Source: Paludisphaera borealis (lineage in GTDB: Bacteria; Planctomycetota; Planctomycetia; Isosphaerales; Isosphaeraceae). Taken from it: DNA of 64,000 nt. The DNA lies in contig NZ_CP019082.1 of NCBI RefSeq assembly GCF_001956985.1, forward strand, positions 4,030,001 to 4,094,000, given 5' to 3'. The stretch's first letter is position 1; the number at the start of each line of letters is the position of its first letter. The notes under the pieces were generated by a model, which saw only the letters and a program-made list of their open reading frames with translations, had not been told where the DNA came from and ran no database searches. This document shows, one piece after another, positions 7,347 to 16,238 of the stretch. A program made the position numbers and the translations under genes.

Positions 7347-8000
7347 ATCGGCGCGAACGAACCCAATCGCCCAGGCCGGCGGCAGCGAGGGGAAGGGACG
7401 AGCGAGGGGCCGAAGCGGCTCCGGAAATCTCGTTATTCGGCGCGAACGAAGCCAACGCCCCAAAACGACGCAACATCCTTGATCCATCCGCTTTTAAGCC
7501 GTCCCGAGGCGTCGCCCTCCGGCGACGAACGAACCCAATTTCCGGCGGCGCGGGCGAGAGACGCTGAGGGGAGGGCAGGCATCGCCATCGAAGCTCACTC
7601 CATCCCAGCGGGTCGATTTTCGGCGCGAACGAAGCCAATCACCCCGGCCGGCGATTCAGACGCCTGAGGAACAGGGCATCGGCCCCGGAACGCTGACGAC
7701 GATCGAAGAATCGGCGCGAACAAAGCCAATCGGCCGTGCTGGCGGTTCAGGCCGACGGGGGACGACGATCGGCCCCGGAACGGGCTCGAAGCCCCATGGT
7801 TTCAGCGAGAGCGAAGCCAATTTCCCGGATCGACGCAACCCCCTTATTCCATTATCCTTTAAGACGCCAGAACGGGAGATTCCCCGGCGACGAACGAAGC
7901 CAATTTCCGGAGCCCGCGGGCGGGGGGCTTGAAGCTCGCACGAGGCTCCCTCACGGCGTCCTGACGGGCCGAAATTCGGCGCGAACGAACCCAAATCGGC
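7347..8000. repeat. Array of eight degenerate repeats, period about 90 bp
   Basis: The core GGCGCGAACGAAGCCAAT recurs with small changes at about 7347, 7436, 7521, 7618, 7711, 7801, 7885 and 7975, so spacing is 84-97 bp. Between cores, pieces such as CGACGCAAC, GATCGGCCCCGGAACG and CTTTTAAG also recur, so it is a diverged tandem array with higher-order structure rather than scattered sites. All cores face the same way. It fills most of the 7020-8143 gap; 7020-7346 and 8001-8143 show nothing else apart from the ribosome site of the next gene. Confidence 0.8.
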
Positions 8001-8143
8001 CGGGCCTCCTGGGGGAGTTCGCCTGTCCTCAATCGGCGGGACGATTTACGATTCCGGGCGAGGGGGCCGAGGGGCCCAATGGAGTGGATCATGCTTCGCC
8101 CTCGTCCGGGGGCGCGGCTCGCAACGGTTTTAAGGATGATCCC

Positions 8144-8524
8144 ATGTCGCAAGAACCCGCTTCCAGTTCCCGCACGTTGGACCGGCTCCTGGAATCGGTC
8201 GTGTCCCGGTTCACGCCCGAGATGGCCCGGATGATCGCCGAGCACCAGCCGCCGGCCGACGTCCAGGCCCGGCTCGACGAGCTGGCCGTGAAGAACTTTC
8301 AGGACGAGATGACGCCCGAGGAGAAGGACGAGTACGAGGGGATCGTGCAGATCGTCCATGCCCTCGCCATGCTCCGGGCCAAGATCCTCACCCGGCCCCA
8401 GGGCGCCGTCCTCCTCAAGGAGGCCACCCGCCACGCCCCCCGGATCGAGAAGGCCGTGACCCTCAACCCCGAAGCCCCCCGGCTCGACGGCCTCGAAGCC
8501 ATGCTCGACGACATGGACATTTGA
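8144..8524 (+). CDS. Conserved hypothetical helical protein
   Basis: 126 aa starting MSQEPASSSRTL, mostly helical and charged (VVSRFTPEMARMIAEHQPP, DEMTPEEKDEYEGIVQ), with no signal peptide or membrane segment. ATG 8144 has TAAGGA seven bases upstream. The frame stays open far upstream through the repeat array, but that part has repeat-like sequence and should not be included. Family not recognised. It converges with selA. Confidence 0.65.
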   Translation: MSQEPASSSRTLDRLLESVVSRFTPEMARMIAEHQPPADVQARLDELAVKNFQDEMTPEEKDEYEGIVQIVHALAMLRAKILTRPQGAVLLKEATRHAPRIEKAVTLNPEAPRLDGLEAMLDDMDI

Positions 8525-8529
8525 TCAGA

Positions 8530-9909
8530 TCAATCGATTTTGCCGATTATCCGGACGGCCTCGATGAGAGGGGGTTCGTCGGTGACGGCGAGGGTGCGGG
8601 GGTCGAAGAGGACGGCCCCGGCCTGGATGCGGGCGACGACGGGGGGACCGCCGAGGCGGAGGGCGCGGGCCCAGGCGCGTTCGGTTTCGTGGGGGGGCGG
8701 GAACGGCGGGTCGACCCGGACGGCCCGGGTGGGGATCGGCCGGACCGGGGCGCTGCCGCCGCCGATCTGGGATTCGGCGGCGACCACCGAGGCGTTCAGG
8801 CCGAGGTCGCGGAACGCCCGGGCCAGCCCTTCGGCCCGGGCGGCCAGCTCCTCCAGCGGGGCGGCGATCATCCGCCAGACGGGGAGGCGGTCGGGCCCTC
8901 GACCGTCTCGGACGAGCTGGAGCGTGGCTTCGAGGGCGGCGAGGGTCGTCTTGTCGACCCGCAAAGCCCGCATCATCGGATCGGCCTCGATCCGCCGGAT
9001 CGCCGGCGCGGCCCCGGCCAGGACGCCGCACTGGGGACCTCCCAGCAGCTTGTCGCCGGAGAACAGGACGACGTCGGCCCCGGCGGCGATCCCCTCGGCG
9101 GCGGTCGGCTCGCCGTCGACGCCCGAGGGCAGCCCGGGGGCGAGGGTGCCCGAGCCGATGTCGTCGATCATCCAGAGGCCGTGGTCGTGGGCCAGGCGGG
9201 CCAGGTCGGGCAGGGGGGCCTGCTCGGTGAAGCCGACGATCCGGTAGTTGCTGGGATGAACGCGCAAGAGCGCGGCGGTGTTGGGGCCGAGGGCCCGGCG
9301 GTAGTCGTCGAGCCGGGTCTTGTTGGTCGTGCCGACCTCGCGGAGCCGGGCGCCGGAGACCTCGAAAACTTCCGGCAGCCGGAACCCGCCGCCGATCTCG
9401 ATCAGCTCGCCACGCGAGACGACGACCTCGCGGCCGGCGGCCAGGGCGCGAAGGGCCAGCACGGTGGCCGCCGCGTTGTTGTTGACCACCGTCGCCGCCT
9501 CGGCCCCGGTCAGCTCGCGGATCAAGGGGACGACGCCCGACGTCCTCCTCCCGCGCTCGCCTTCCTCCAGCTCGAACTCCAGGTTGCAGAACCCCCGGGC
9601 GACGGCCGACGCCCGCTCGACGGCCTCCTCGGCCCACGGCGCCCGACCCAGCCCAGTGTGGAGGACGATTCCAGTGGCGTTGAGCACCGGCCGGAGCCGG
9701 CCGGGGTCAGACTCGCGACGGTCGATGAGAACGAGGGCGCGGCGGGCCAGGGCGTCAGGGTCGGTCGCGGCGCCCCGGCCCTCCAGCAAGGCCGCGCGAG
9801 CCTCGGCCAGGGCCGCCCGCACGGCGTCCAGCACGGCGTTGACGGGGGGAAGAGATCGCGGACCTTTTATCAATCTGGATTCATCACATAACGCATCATT
9901 CATTTGCAT
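8530..9909 (-). CDS. selA: L-seryl-tRNA(Sec) selenium transferase
   Basis: 459-aa PLP enzyme that converts seryl-tRNA(Sec) to selenocysteinyl-tRNA(Sec) using selenophosphate. Family marks: SLPPVNAVLDAVR at the N-terminus, VLNATGIVLHTGLGRAPW, VNNNAAATVLAL, SRGELIEIGGGFR and the PLP-lysine segment LFSGDKLLGGPQCG. Length is normal. The start (ATG CAA ATG) lies inside the 3' end of selB, so translation is probably coupled. Last gene of the five-gene minus-strand operon. Confidence 0.96.
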   Translation of the reverse strand: MQMNDALCDESRLIKGPRSLPPVNAVLDAVRAALAEARAALLEGRGAATDPDALARRALVLIDRRESDPGRLRPVLNATGIVLHTGLGRAPWAEEAVERASAVARGFCNLEFELEEGERGRRTSGVVPLIRELTGAEAATVVNNNAAATVLALRALAAGREVVVSRGELIEIGGGFRLPEVFEVSGARLREVGTTNKTRLDDYRRALGPNTAALLRVHPSNYRIVGFTEQAPLPDLARLAHDHGLWMIDDIGSGTLAPGLPSGVDGEPTAAEGIAAGADVVLFSGDKLLGGPQCGVLAGAAPAIRRIEADPMMRALRVDKTTLAALEATLQLVRDGRGPDRLPVWRMIAAPLEELAARAEGLARAFRDLGLNASVVAAESQIGGGSAPVRPIPTRAVRVDPPFPPPHETERAWARALRLGGPPVVARIQAGAVLFDPRTLAVTDEPPLIEAVRIIGKID

Positions 9910-11834
9910 ATGCCCGAATTCTTGAGTCGGCGGACGTCGCCCTCGCGGACGGTCAGGCCGATGCGGTCGAGGTGCTCGCCCAGGGGGACGGCGTACTTCC
10001 GGGTCGTGCCGACGAGGTCGCGGAGGTCGCCCATGGCGAGGGCGGAGCCGTCGGCCAGGCGGTCGGCGACCTTCCGCCGCAGGTCGGCCTCGACGTCGGC
10101 GTCGAGGTACAGCCCCGGACCGACCTCGACCACCCGCTGCTCGTCGCGGAGCAGGGCCAGCAGCTCGGGGACGACGGCCGCCCGGGTGCCCCCCATCGCC
10201 GCAAGCTCGGCCGCGTCGGGAGGGCTCGCGCCGCCGTCGCGGATCGCATCAGCCAATTCCGATTTCAGCCGACGTTCCCCCTGGCTGAGCCGGGGCTCGA
10301 AGCCCGCGAGGGCCGCCGCGCGGGCGTCGGCGACGACGGCTCCGCGAGCCTTGAGGCGGTCGACCAGGCCGGCCGCGAGGGCCTCGCCCGGCAGGTCGGG
10401 CAGCTCGGCCGCGATCCGGGCGCGGGGGATCGCCGACTGCCTGGGCCGGGCCTCGTGCAGCCGCTTCAGGGCCCGGAGCACGCGGTCCTCCAGGTCGGCG
10501 GCCAGCTCGGCCGGGATGCGGATCGATCGCCTCGGGCCGACGGGGACCTCCACCAGCTCGCCCGCCGCCGCCAGCCGATCGAGGATCGGCCCGACCTCCC
10601 CAACGGCCACGCCGGTCCGGGCGCAAAGGGCCCGGTCGGTCGCCGGTTCGAGCCCCTGGAACGCCAGCGCGACCCGCATCCGCTCGACCGGGTCGGGCGA
10701 CCGCAGCCGGCCCAGCCGGGCGACCGTCGCGAGGTCGCGGCGGCGGATGCGGCGGGCCACGGGCTGGAGCACCCGGCCGCCGCCGAGGGTCGCCGGCGGG
10801 CTCTCCTCGCGGACCACGAACGGCTGGCCGTAGACCGCGACCACCGGCTCGGCCAGCACGAGCTGGGCCAGCCGGGGCGAGCCGTCCGCCGGGCGATCCT
10901 CCAGCAGGGCCAGGGTCGCCGCGACCTCGGCCGTCCCCAGGTGGACCCGATACCGCCCCCGGTGCCGCAGCGGCCGGGGCGCCAGGCCCGATTCGCGAAC
11001 CTCGACCGACAGCACCCGGGTCGCCTGGAGGTACCCCGGAGCGGCCAATTCCTGACCCCGAGAGACCTCCTCATGATGGACCCCCGCCAGGTTGACCGCC
11101 GCCCGCGAGCCCCGGCCGACGTGCTCGACCGCCCGGCCGTGCCGGTGCAGGCCGCGGACCCGGACGGCCCGGCCCTCGGGGTGCCAGACCAGCTCGTCCC
11201 CCACGGCCGCCGAGCCCGAGGCCACCGTGCCCGTCGCCACCGCGCCATGCCCCGCCAACGTGAACGACCGGTCGACGGCCATCCGGAACAGGCCGGGGTC
11301 GCGGCGGTCGGGGGCCGTCGCGCAGAGCCGCGCCAGGGCGGCCTTCAGCTCGTCGATCCCCAGGCCGGACGTCGCCGAGGTCCGGACGACCTCGGCCGAT
11401 TCGAGGAACGTGCCGCGAACCAGCTCGCGGACCTCGTCCTCGACCAGGGCCAGCCACGATGGGTCGGCGAGGTCGCACTTGGTCAGCACGACGACGCCCC
11501 CGGACAGGTCGAGCAGCGAAAGGATCTCCAGGTGTTCACGCGTCTGCGGCATCACCGAGTCGTCGGCGGCGGCGACCAGCAGCGCCAGGTCGAGGCCCGA
11601 AGCGCCCGCGAGCATGTTGCGGATGAACCGCTCGTGGCCGGGGACGTCGACCAGGGCCAGGCGGTGGGGCCCCAGGTCGAGCGCCGCGAAGCCGAGGTCG
11701 ATGGTGATCCCCCGGGCCTTCTCCTCGGGCAGACGGTCGGCGTCGACGCCGGTCAGGGCGCGGACGAGGGCGGTCTTGCCGTGGTCGATGTGGCCGGCCG
11801 TGCCGAGGACCAGGTCGCGCTCGTCGCCCGCCAT
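9900..11834 (-). CDS. selB: Selenocysteine-specific elongation factor SelB
   Basis: 644 aa. The N-terminal GTPase has GTAGHIDHGKTALVRALTG (G1), GITIDLGF (G2), DVPGHERFI (G3) and TKCDL (G4), followed by EF-Tu-like domains and a C-terminal run of winged-helix domains that bind the SECIS hairpin. It delivers Sec-tRNA to UGA codons. selB precedes selA here, with a 10-nt overlap, and follows the sugar kinase by 15 nt. Neither selC (tRNA-Sec) nor selD is in the window, and I saw no convincing in-frame TGA selenoprotein. Confidence 0.96.
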   Translation of the reverse strand: MAGDERDLVLGTAGHIDHGKTALVRALTGVDADRLPEEKARGITIDLGFAALDLGPHRLALVDVPGHERFIRNMLAGASGLDLALLVAAADDSVMPQTREHLEILSLLDLSGGVVVLTKCDLADPSWLALVEDEVRELVRGTFLESAEVVRTSATSGLGIDELKAALARLCATAPDRRDPGLFRMAVDRSFTLAGHGAVATGTVASGSAAVGDELVWHPEGRAVRVRGLHRHGRAVEHVGRGSRAAVNLAGVHHEEVSRGQELAAPGYLQATRVLSVEVRESGLAPRPLRHRGRYRVHLGTAEVAATLALLEDRPADGSPRLAQLVLAEPVVAVYGQPFVVREESPPATLGGGRVLQPVARRIRRRDLATVARLGRLRSPDPVERMRVALAFQGLEPATDRALCARTGVAVGEVGPILDRLAAAGELVEVPVGPRRSIRIPAELAADLEDRVLRALKRLHEARPRQSAIPRARIAAELPDLPGEALAAGLVDRLKARGAVVADARAAALAGFEPRLSQGERRLKSELADAIRDGGASPPDAAELAAMGGTRAAVVPELLALLRDEQRVVEVGPGLYLDADVEADLRRKVADRLADGSALAMGDLRDLVGTTRKYAVPLGEHLDRIGLTVREGDVRRLKNSGICK

Positions 11835-11849
11835 CGCCGCCCCCCTGGG

Positions 11850-12800
11850 TCATTTCCCGCCGTCGTGGTCGCGGCGGGCGAGGATCAGGGCGCCCTCGGC
11901 GGGCTCGTTGACGCGGGTCGGCAGGGGGTTGTAGCCGCGTTCGCGAAGGCCGCCCAAGAGGGCCTCGGCGACGACCGGCGACGACAGCAGGAAACCTCCG
12001 GAGAGGCCCAGCGGCAGATCGCCGCCGGTCCAGCCAAGCGACCGGGCGGCGGCGGCGGCGGACTCGGCCAGCTCGCGGCCGGCGGGGCGGACGAGCAGGT
12101 CGTCGAGCGTCGAATCCTCGGCCGCCGCGGCGAGAATCGCCGGCGCGAGCGCGGCGATCCGGGTGCGGTCGCAGCCCGGCGCGTAGACCGCCGAGACCAG
12201 GCCGACGGGGCCGGAAACGCCCAGGGCGTCGCACAGCGATCGGGTCAACGGATCAGGACACAAGGGCGCGTTCTCGCGTCCGTCGGCCCGGCGGGCGACC
12301 AGCCGGAGGGCGGCGACGGCCAGCACGTAGGCGCTCCCCTCGTCGCCGAAGACGTGCCCCCAGCCCCCCGCGCGGGACTTGCGGCCGTCGGCCGCGCGGC
12401 CCACGGCGATCGAGCCGGTGCCGGCGATCACGCCGACGCCCCAGCCCTCGGGCGTGCCGGCCGCCACCACGAGGTCGCCGTCGTTGACCAGCACCAGGCG
12501 GTCGGCCCATTGCCCGGCCTCGGACCACTCGCCGAGCAGCCGACGGTCCTCGGGACGGTCGAAGCCGGCCAGGCCCAGGCAAGCCACGGCGACCGACCGC
12601 GGCCACTCGCCGGCCTCGACGAACGCCCCGGCGATCGCCTGCTCGAGCGCGGCCTTGGCCGCCTCGGTCCCCACGGCCTTGGCGTTCGACGGCCCCGATT
12701 CGCCCCGGCCGATCACCCGGCCGTCGGCCAGGCCGAGCAGGGCGGTCGTCGAGGTCCCGCCGCCGTCGACCCCCAGAAAGAGCGTCTCTTCAATCGTCAT
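11850..12800 (-). CDS. BadF/NagK-type N-acetylglucosamine kinase-like ATPase
   Basis: 316-aa ASKHA-fold sugar kinase of the BadF/BadG group (N-acetylglucosamine / N-acetylmuramate kinase-like). Phosphate loop 1 FLGVDGGGTSTTALL at residues 8-22, the GxGxSN-like SGPSNAKAVG, phosphate 2 VGVIAGTGSIAVG and the GGWGHVFGDEGSAYV segment are all present. Its ATG overlaps the TGA of murQ (ATGA), which strongly suggests a role with it: phosphorylating the amino sugar imported by the symporter so that MurQ can act on the 6-phosphate. AnmK is an alternative function but has a different fold family. Confidence 0.88.
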   Translation of the reverse strand: MTIEETLFLGVDGGGTSTTALLGLADGRVIGRGESGPSNAKAVGTEAAKAALEQAIAGAFVEAGEWPRSVAVACLGLAGFDRPEDRRLLGEWSEAGQWADRLVLVNDGDLVVAAGTPEGWGVGVIAGTGSIAVGRAADGRKSRAGGWGHVFGDEGSAYVLAVAALRLVARRADGRENAPLCPDPLTRSLCDALGVSGPVGLVSAVYAPGCDRTRIAALAPAILAAAAEDSTLDDLLVRPAGRELAESAAAAARSLGWTGGDLPLGLSGGFLLSSPVVAEALLGGLRERGYNPLPTRVNEPAEGALILARRDHDGGK

Positions 12801-13726
12801 GGACGACCGACTCCTTTCCCCTGGTTCTTGTGCGCGTCGACCGCCTGTCGGACCCGGCCTCCGTGGACCGCCAAGAGGGCGTCGGCCGCTTCGGCCTCGA
12901 CCCCCGCGAGGGCCGCGACCAGCGCGACCTTGAGCCGGCCGCCGCAGGCCGAAAGCAGCTCGACGGCCTGGTCGTCGTCGATCCCGGCCAGCTCGCGGAG
13001 CATCCGCCGCGCCCGTATCCGCAGCTTCTCGTTGACCGGCGTGAAGTCGATCATCCGGTTCCCCAGCGTCTTGCCGATCAGGACCATGGCCCCCGTCGTG
13101 ATCATATTCAGAACCATTTTCGTGGCGGTTCCGGCCTTCAGGCGAGTCGATCCGGCGATCACCTCGGGACCGACGAGCGGGGCGATTTCGAGGTCGACCT
13201 CGACGCCCAGCAGGCTCGGCCGGTTGCAGGCCAGGCCGACGGTCGCCGCGCCTCGAAGCCGGGCCTCGCGGACCGCCCCGAGCACGTACGGCGTGCGGCC
13301 GGAGGTCGCGACGCCGACCACCAGGTCGCGGTCGCCGACGTCGAGCGCGGCGAGGTCGGCGGCGCCCTGGTCGGGATCGTCCTCGGCGTTCTCGATCGAT
13401 CGGGTCAGCGCCCGGGGGCCGCCGGCGATCAGGCCGACGACCATCTCGGGGGGGGTGCTGAACGTGGGGGGGCATTCCGATGCGTCGAGCACGCCGAGCC
13501 GGCCCGAGGTCCCCGCGCCCACGTAGATCAGCCGGCCGCCGCGGCGGAACCGCTCGGCGGTCCACTCGACGGCCTTGGCGATCGCGTGGGTCTCGGCCCG
13601 CACCGCCTCGATCACGCCCGCGTCCTCGGCGTTCATCAGCTCGACCAGCTCCAGGGCGGTCGCCGAGTCGATCCCCGACGATCGCGGGTTGCGGGCCTCG
13701 GTCAGCAAGTGGTCTTCGAGAACCAT
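12797..13726 (-). CDS. murQ: N-acetylmuramic acid 6-phosphate etherase
   Basis: 309 aa, normal length. A SIS-domain lyase that removes lactate from MurNAc-6-phosphate to give GlcNAc-6-phosphate in cell-wall recycling or scavenging. Family signatures: TEARNPRSSGIDSATALELV near the N-terminus, RLIYVGAGTSGRLGVLDASE, VGLIAGGPRAL, AGSTRLKAGTATKMVLNM and the C-terminal helical part. Start at 13726 gives MVLEDHLL; the frame extends upstream but that would overlap the symporter. The symporter ends nine bases upstream. Confidence 0.95.
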   Translation of the reverse strand: MVLEDHLLTEARNPRSSGIDSATALELVELMNAEDAGVIEAVRAETHAIAKAVEWTAERFRRGGRLIYVGAGTSGRLGVLDASECPPTFSTPPEMVVGLIAGGPRALTRSIENAEDDPDQGAADLAALDVGDRDLVVGVATSGRTPYVLGAVREARLRGAATVGLACNRPSLLGVEVDLEIAPLVGPEVIAGSTRLKAGTATKMVLNMITTGAMVLIGKTLGNRMIDFTPVNEKLRIRARRMLRELAGIDDDQAVELLSACGGRLKVALVAALAGVEAEAADALLAVHGGRVRQAVDAHKNQGKGVGRP

Positions 13727-13734
13727 GGCTCGGC

Positions 13735-15207
13735 TCAACTCGTCGGTTGGAGGGACTCGGAAACGGGGGCGGACGCGAGGTCCGGCGCGGGGAGCAACAG
13801 GCTGGCGAACAGGCCGACGACGAAGACCGTCGACGAGCCGGTCAGGGCGAACCAGGGCCAGGCCAGGGGGGTGCCGAACTTGGCGAAGCTCACCGCCGCG
13901 ACCCCCGCCGCCATGCCGACCAACGCCGCCGGCTGGCCGACCCGACGCGTCAAGATCCCCAGGAGGAACAGACCCAGGAGGATGCCCGTCGCGAACGAGG
14001 CGATCGCCAGGGCGTTGCTCACCACGCTCTGCGTCAGGCCCGTCGCCCACCAGGCGACGCTCGCCTGAACGCATCCAAATACAATCGTCACCAGCTTCGA
14101 CAGCCGGACCAGCCGGCGCTCGTCGGCGTCGCCCGAGATCGGCCGGTAGAGGTCATTGACGAGGGTCGAGGCCGACGCGTTCAGCGAGCCCGACAGCACC
14201 CCCATCGCCGATGCGAAGATCGCCGCCACCACCAGCCCCTTCACCCCGACCGGCAGGAAGTCGACCACGAACCGGGCGAAGGCGTCGTCGGGCTTCAAGA
14301 TCGGCTCCGACGGCGGGTGGACCTGGAAGAAGACGAATAAGGAAGCGCCGATAAACAGAAAGAGGGCGAATTGAGCGAGGACCACGAAGCCGCTGGCGAT
14401 CAGGGCCCCGGCCGCCTGCCGCTGCGACCGGGCCGCGAGGTAGCGCTGGACCATCATCTGGTCGGCGCCGTGGGTGGCCGTGTTGAGGATCATGCCGCCG
14501 AACATCCCGGCCCAGAACGTATAAGGCTTCGTGAGATCGAGCGAGAAGTCGAACACTCGGAACTTGCCGGCGGCCGAGGCCGTCTCGATCAGTTGGTCCC
14601 AGCCGCCGGGCAGGCCGCCGACCAGGACGTAGAGGGCGACGAGCGCGCCCAGGATGTAGACGGTGAACTGGATCACGTCGGCCCAGATCACGGCTTTCAG
14701 CCCGCCGAGATACGTATAAACGATCGTCGCCGCCTCGACCGCGATGATGGCGTAGAGGATCGGCCAGCCGGAGACGAACTGGAGCACCTTGGCGGCGAGG
14801 AACAACCGCAGGCCGTCGGCCAGCGACCGAGTGAACAGGAACAGGACCGACGCCGTCCGCCGCGTCTCCTGGCCGAACCGGTTGCCGAGCACCTGATAGG
14901 CGGTCTCGATCCGCCCCCGGAAGTACGACGGCAGCAGCAAGACCGAGACGATCACCCGGCCGACCAGATACCCCATCGGCAGTTGGAGGAACAGAAAGTC
15001 CCCCTTGTACGCCTCGCCGGGAACGCTCAAAAACGTCACCGTGCTGGTCTCGGTCGCCACGATCGAGATCATGACGGCCCAGGCGGGCATGTTCCGCTCG
15101 CCCAGGAAGTACCCCTTGAGCCCCTGCTCCCCCTTGCCGATCCACCCCCCCAGCGCCGTGCAGCCGAGGATGTAGACCACGATCACCGCAACGTCGATCG
15201 GACTCAT
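13735..15207 (-). CDS. Solute:sodium symporter (SSS family)
   Basis: 490-aa polytopic protein with about 13 transmembrane helices starting MSPIDVAVIVVYILG. SSS family features are clear: GGWIGKGEQGLKGYFLGER, ATETSTVTFLSVPG, and the GADQMMVQRYLAARS segment. First gene of the operon; with murQ and the kinase downstream, N-acetylmuramate, GlcNAc or another amino sugar is the likely substrate. ATG 15207 is used because the 12 codons before it are polar and frameless with the family start. Confidence 0.92.
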   Translation of the reverse strand: MSPIDVAVIVVYILGCTALGGWIGKGEQGLKGYFLGERNMPAWAVMISIVATETSTVTFLSVPGEAYKGDFLFLQLPMGYLVGRVIVSVLLLPSYFRGRIETAYQVLGNRFGQETRRTASVLFLFTRSLADGLRLFLAAKVLQFVSGWPILYAIIAVEAATIVYTYLGGLKAVIWADVIQFTVYILGALVALYVLVGGLPGGWDQLIETASAAGKFRVFDFSLDLTKPYTFWAGMFGGMILNTATHGADQMMVQRYLAARSQRQAAGALIASGFVVLAQFALFLFIGASLFVFFQVHPPSEPILKPDDAFARFVVDFLPVGVKGLVVAAIFASAMGVLSGSLNASASTLVNDLYRPISGDADERRLVRLSKLVTIVFGCVQASVAWWATGLTQSVVSNALAIASFATGILLGLFLLGILTRRVGQPAALVGMAAGVAAVSFAKFGTPLAWPWFALTGSSTVFVVGLFASLLLPAPDLASAPVSESLQPTS

Positions 15208-15325
15208 CGGCCTCCCCAAGTGATCTGGAACGCGACGAAGCACTACGCCCTACAAGGCGATCGGGAGAGAGGATTTCATCCTAGCACAAGTCGCCGCGAC
15301 GTTGCAGATGAAGCCGCGCCGGACC

Positions 15326-15418
15326 TCAGGGGAGCAGGTCGGCCGCGTCGATCCGGCCGGGTTCGCGGCCGTCGACGACGACCGGAGTCGAGTCGCCGGG
15401 TCGATAGAATGTAATCGG
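15326..15418 (-). pseudogene. Possible C-terminal relic of a Uma2-family endonuclease
   Basis: Minus-strand translation gives PITFYRPGDSTPVVVDGREP then GRIDAADLLP and a stop. This resembles the tail of Uma2 (DUF820) proteins, which end with a YRxG...VL...DLLPG pattern. No start codon or upstream catalytic part precedes it: the next intact gene (15457-15783) overlaps that direction. A short relic is the best reading; chance similarity is possible. Confidence 0.35.
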
Positions 15419-15456
15419 CCTACGGCTCGCCAGCCTTGACCGTTGTCGGCGTCGAC

Positions 15457-15783
15457 TCAGTAGATGAGGCTCCACTCGATCGCTTTGACTCCGGAAATGC
15501 TTGGCTTAATCGACCAGCCGCTCGGGTCATCGCGAACGTCGCCGCTGAGGATCCACTCATGGCCCACTCGCTGTCCCAACTCGATCACTTCCACCACGCA
15601 GTCGTTCCAAGCCTCGCTTCCGAGTTCCACCTCGAAGGACACAAGGAAGCCCGACGTCTTCGGGTAAGGCTCGATCCTCTGATCCACCGCCTCCCCACCG
15701 AGGGCATCGCGGACCCGCTCGGAGACTCGCAGTGCGTTCCTTTCTGCTTTCGCCTCGATCCATGTTTTCCAGAGAGAACGCAT
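15457..15783 (-). CDS. Hypothetical protein (small, soluble)
   Basis: 108 aa with a helical N-terminus (SLWKTWIEAKAERNALRVSE) and a beta-rich remainder (SGFLVSFEVELGSEAWNDCV, KAIEWSLIY). Normal-looking protein, no signal peptide. Slightly lower GC than neighbours. Such small orphan genes beside toxin-antitoxin and Uma2 remnants are often immunity-like, but nothing in the sequence proves that. Family not recognised. Confidence 0.55.
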   Translation of the reverse strand: MRSLWKTWIEAKAERNALRVSERVRDALGGEAVDQRIEPYPKTSGFLVSFEVELGSEAWNDCVVEVIELGQRVGHEWILSGDVRDDPSGWSIKPSISGVKAIEWSLIY

Positions 15784-15830
15784 AGGGCTGAGTTGATAGT
15801 TCGGCCTGAATCGGAGTATGATGAACGTTT

Positions 15831-16238
15831 ATGGAGCATACCACGAAACACAGCCACATGACATCGCCGGGCGCCTCGCACGCGCCGGCCGTCGAACACC
15901 CGGCCGATCGTATCCGCATCGTGAGCACGCCGGGGGTCTGCGGCGGTCGTCCGCGCATCGACGGCCATCGGATCCAGGTCGAAGACGTCGCGGTCTGGCA
16001 CGAGCGGCAGGGCATGAGCCCCGATCAGATCCTCTCGGAACACCCGTCCCTCACGCTCGCCGAGGTCCATGCGGCGCTCGCCTACTACTACGAGAATCGC
16101 GATCGCATCGACGCCGACCTCGACGAAGCCAAGCGCTACGCGGCGGAGATGAAAGCGAAAGCGGGACCGTCGCTGCTCGAACTGAGGATTCGCTCAAGGA
16201 CGAACGATGCCCAGGACGATCCGCTTTCACCTCGATGA
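15831..16238 (+). CDS. DUF433 domain protein, probable antitoxin
   Basis: 135 aa. Residues about 28-90 are a DUF433 domain (RIRIVSTPGVCGGRPRIDGH, then GMSPDQILSEHPSLTLAEVHAALAYYYEN), the winged-helix antitoxin-like fold commonly paired with PIN-like toxins. The C-terminal tail is charged. The 3' end overlaps the next gene by 32 bases in another frame, typical of co-translated toxin-antitoxin pairs. Likely binds DNA and its partner. Confidence 0.85.
   Translation: MEHTTKHSHMTSPGASHAPAVEHPADRIRIVSTPGVCGGRPRIDGHRIQVEDVAVWHERQGMSPDQILSEHPSLTLAEVHAALAYYYENRDRIDADLDEAKRYAAEMKAKAGPSLLELRIRSRTNDAQDDPLSPR

Noticed and set aside
7347-8000. CRISPR array
   Set aside because: Repeats are diverged, the intervals (about 70 bp) share words with each other, and no cas genes are near.
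7736-8143. N-terminal extension of the helical protein at 8144-8524
   Set aside because: The extension is translated repeat-array sequence; the ATG at 8144 has its own ribosome site.
8530-11834. A selenoprotein with in-frame TGA in the window
   Set aside because: No gene here needed a TGA read-through to complete a known family, and no SECIS-like hairpin was seen.
9972-13526. Plus-strand 1184-codon open frame
   Set aside because: It runs antisense through selB, the kinase and murQ, with Arg/Gly/Asp-rich composition typical of a GC-rich shadow frame.
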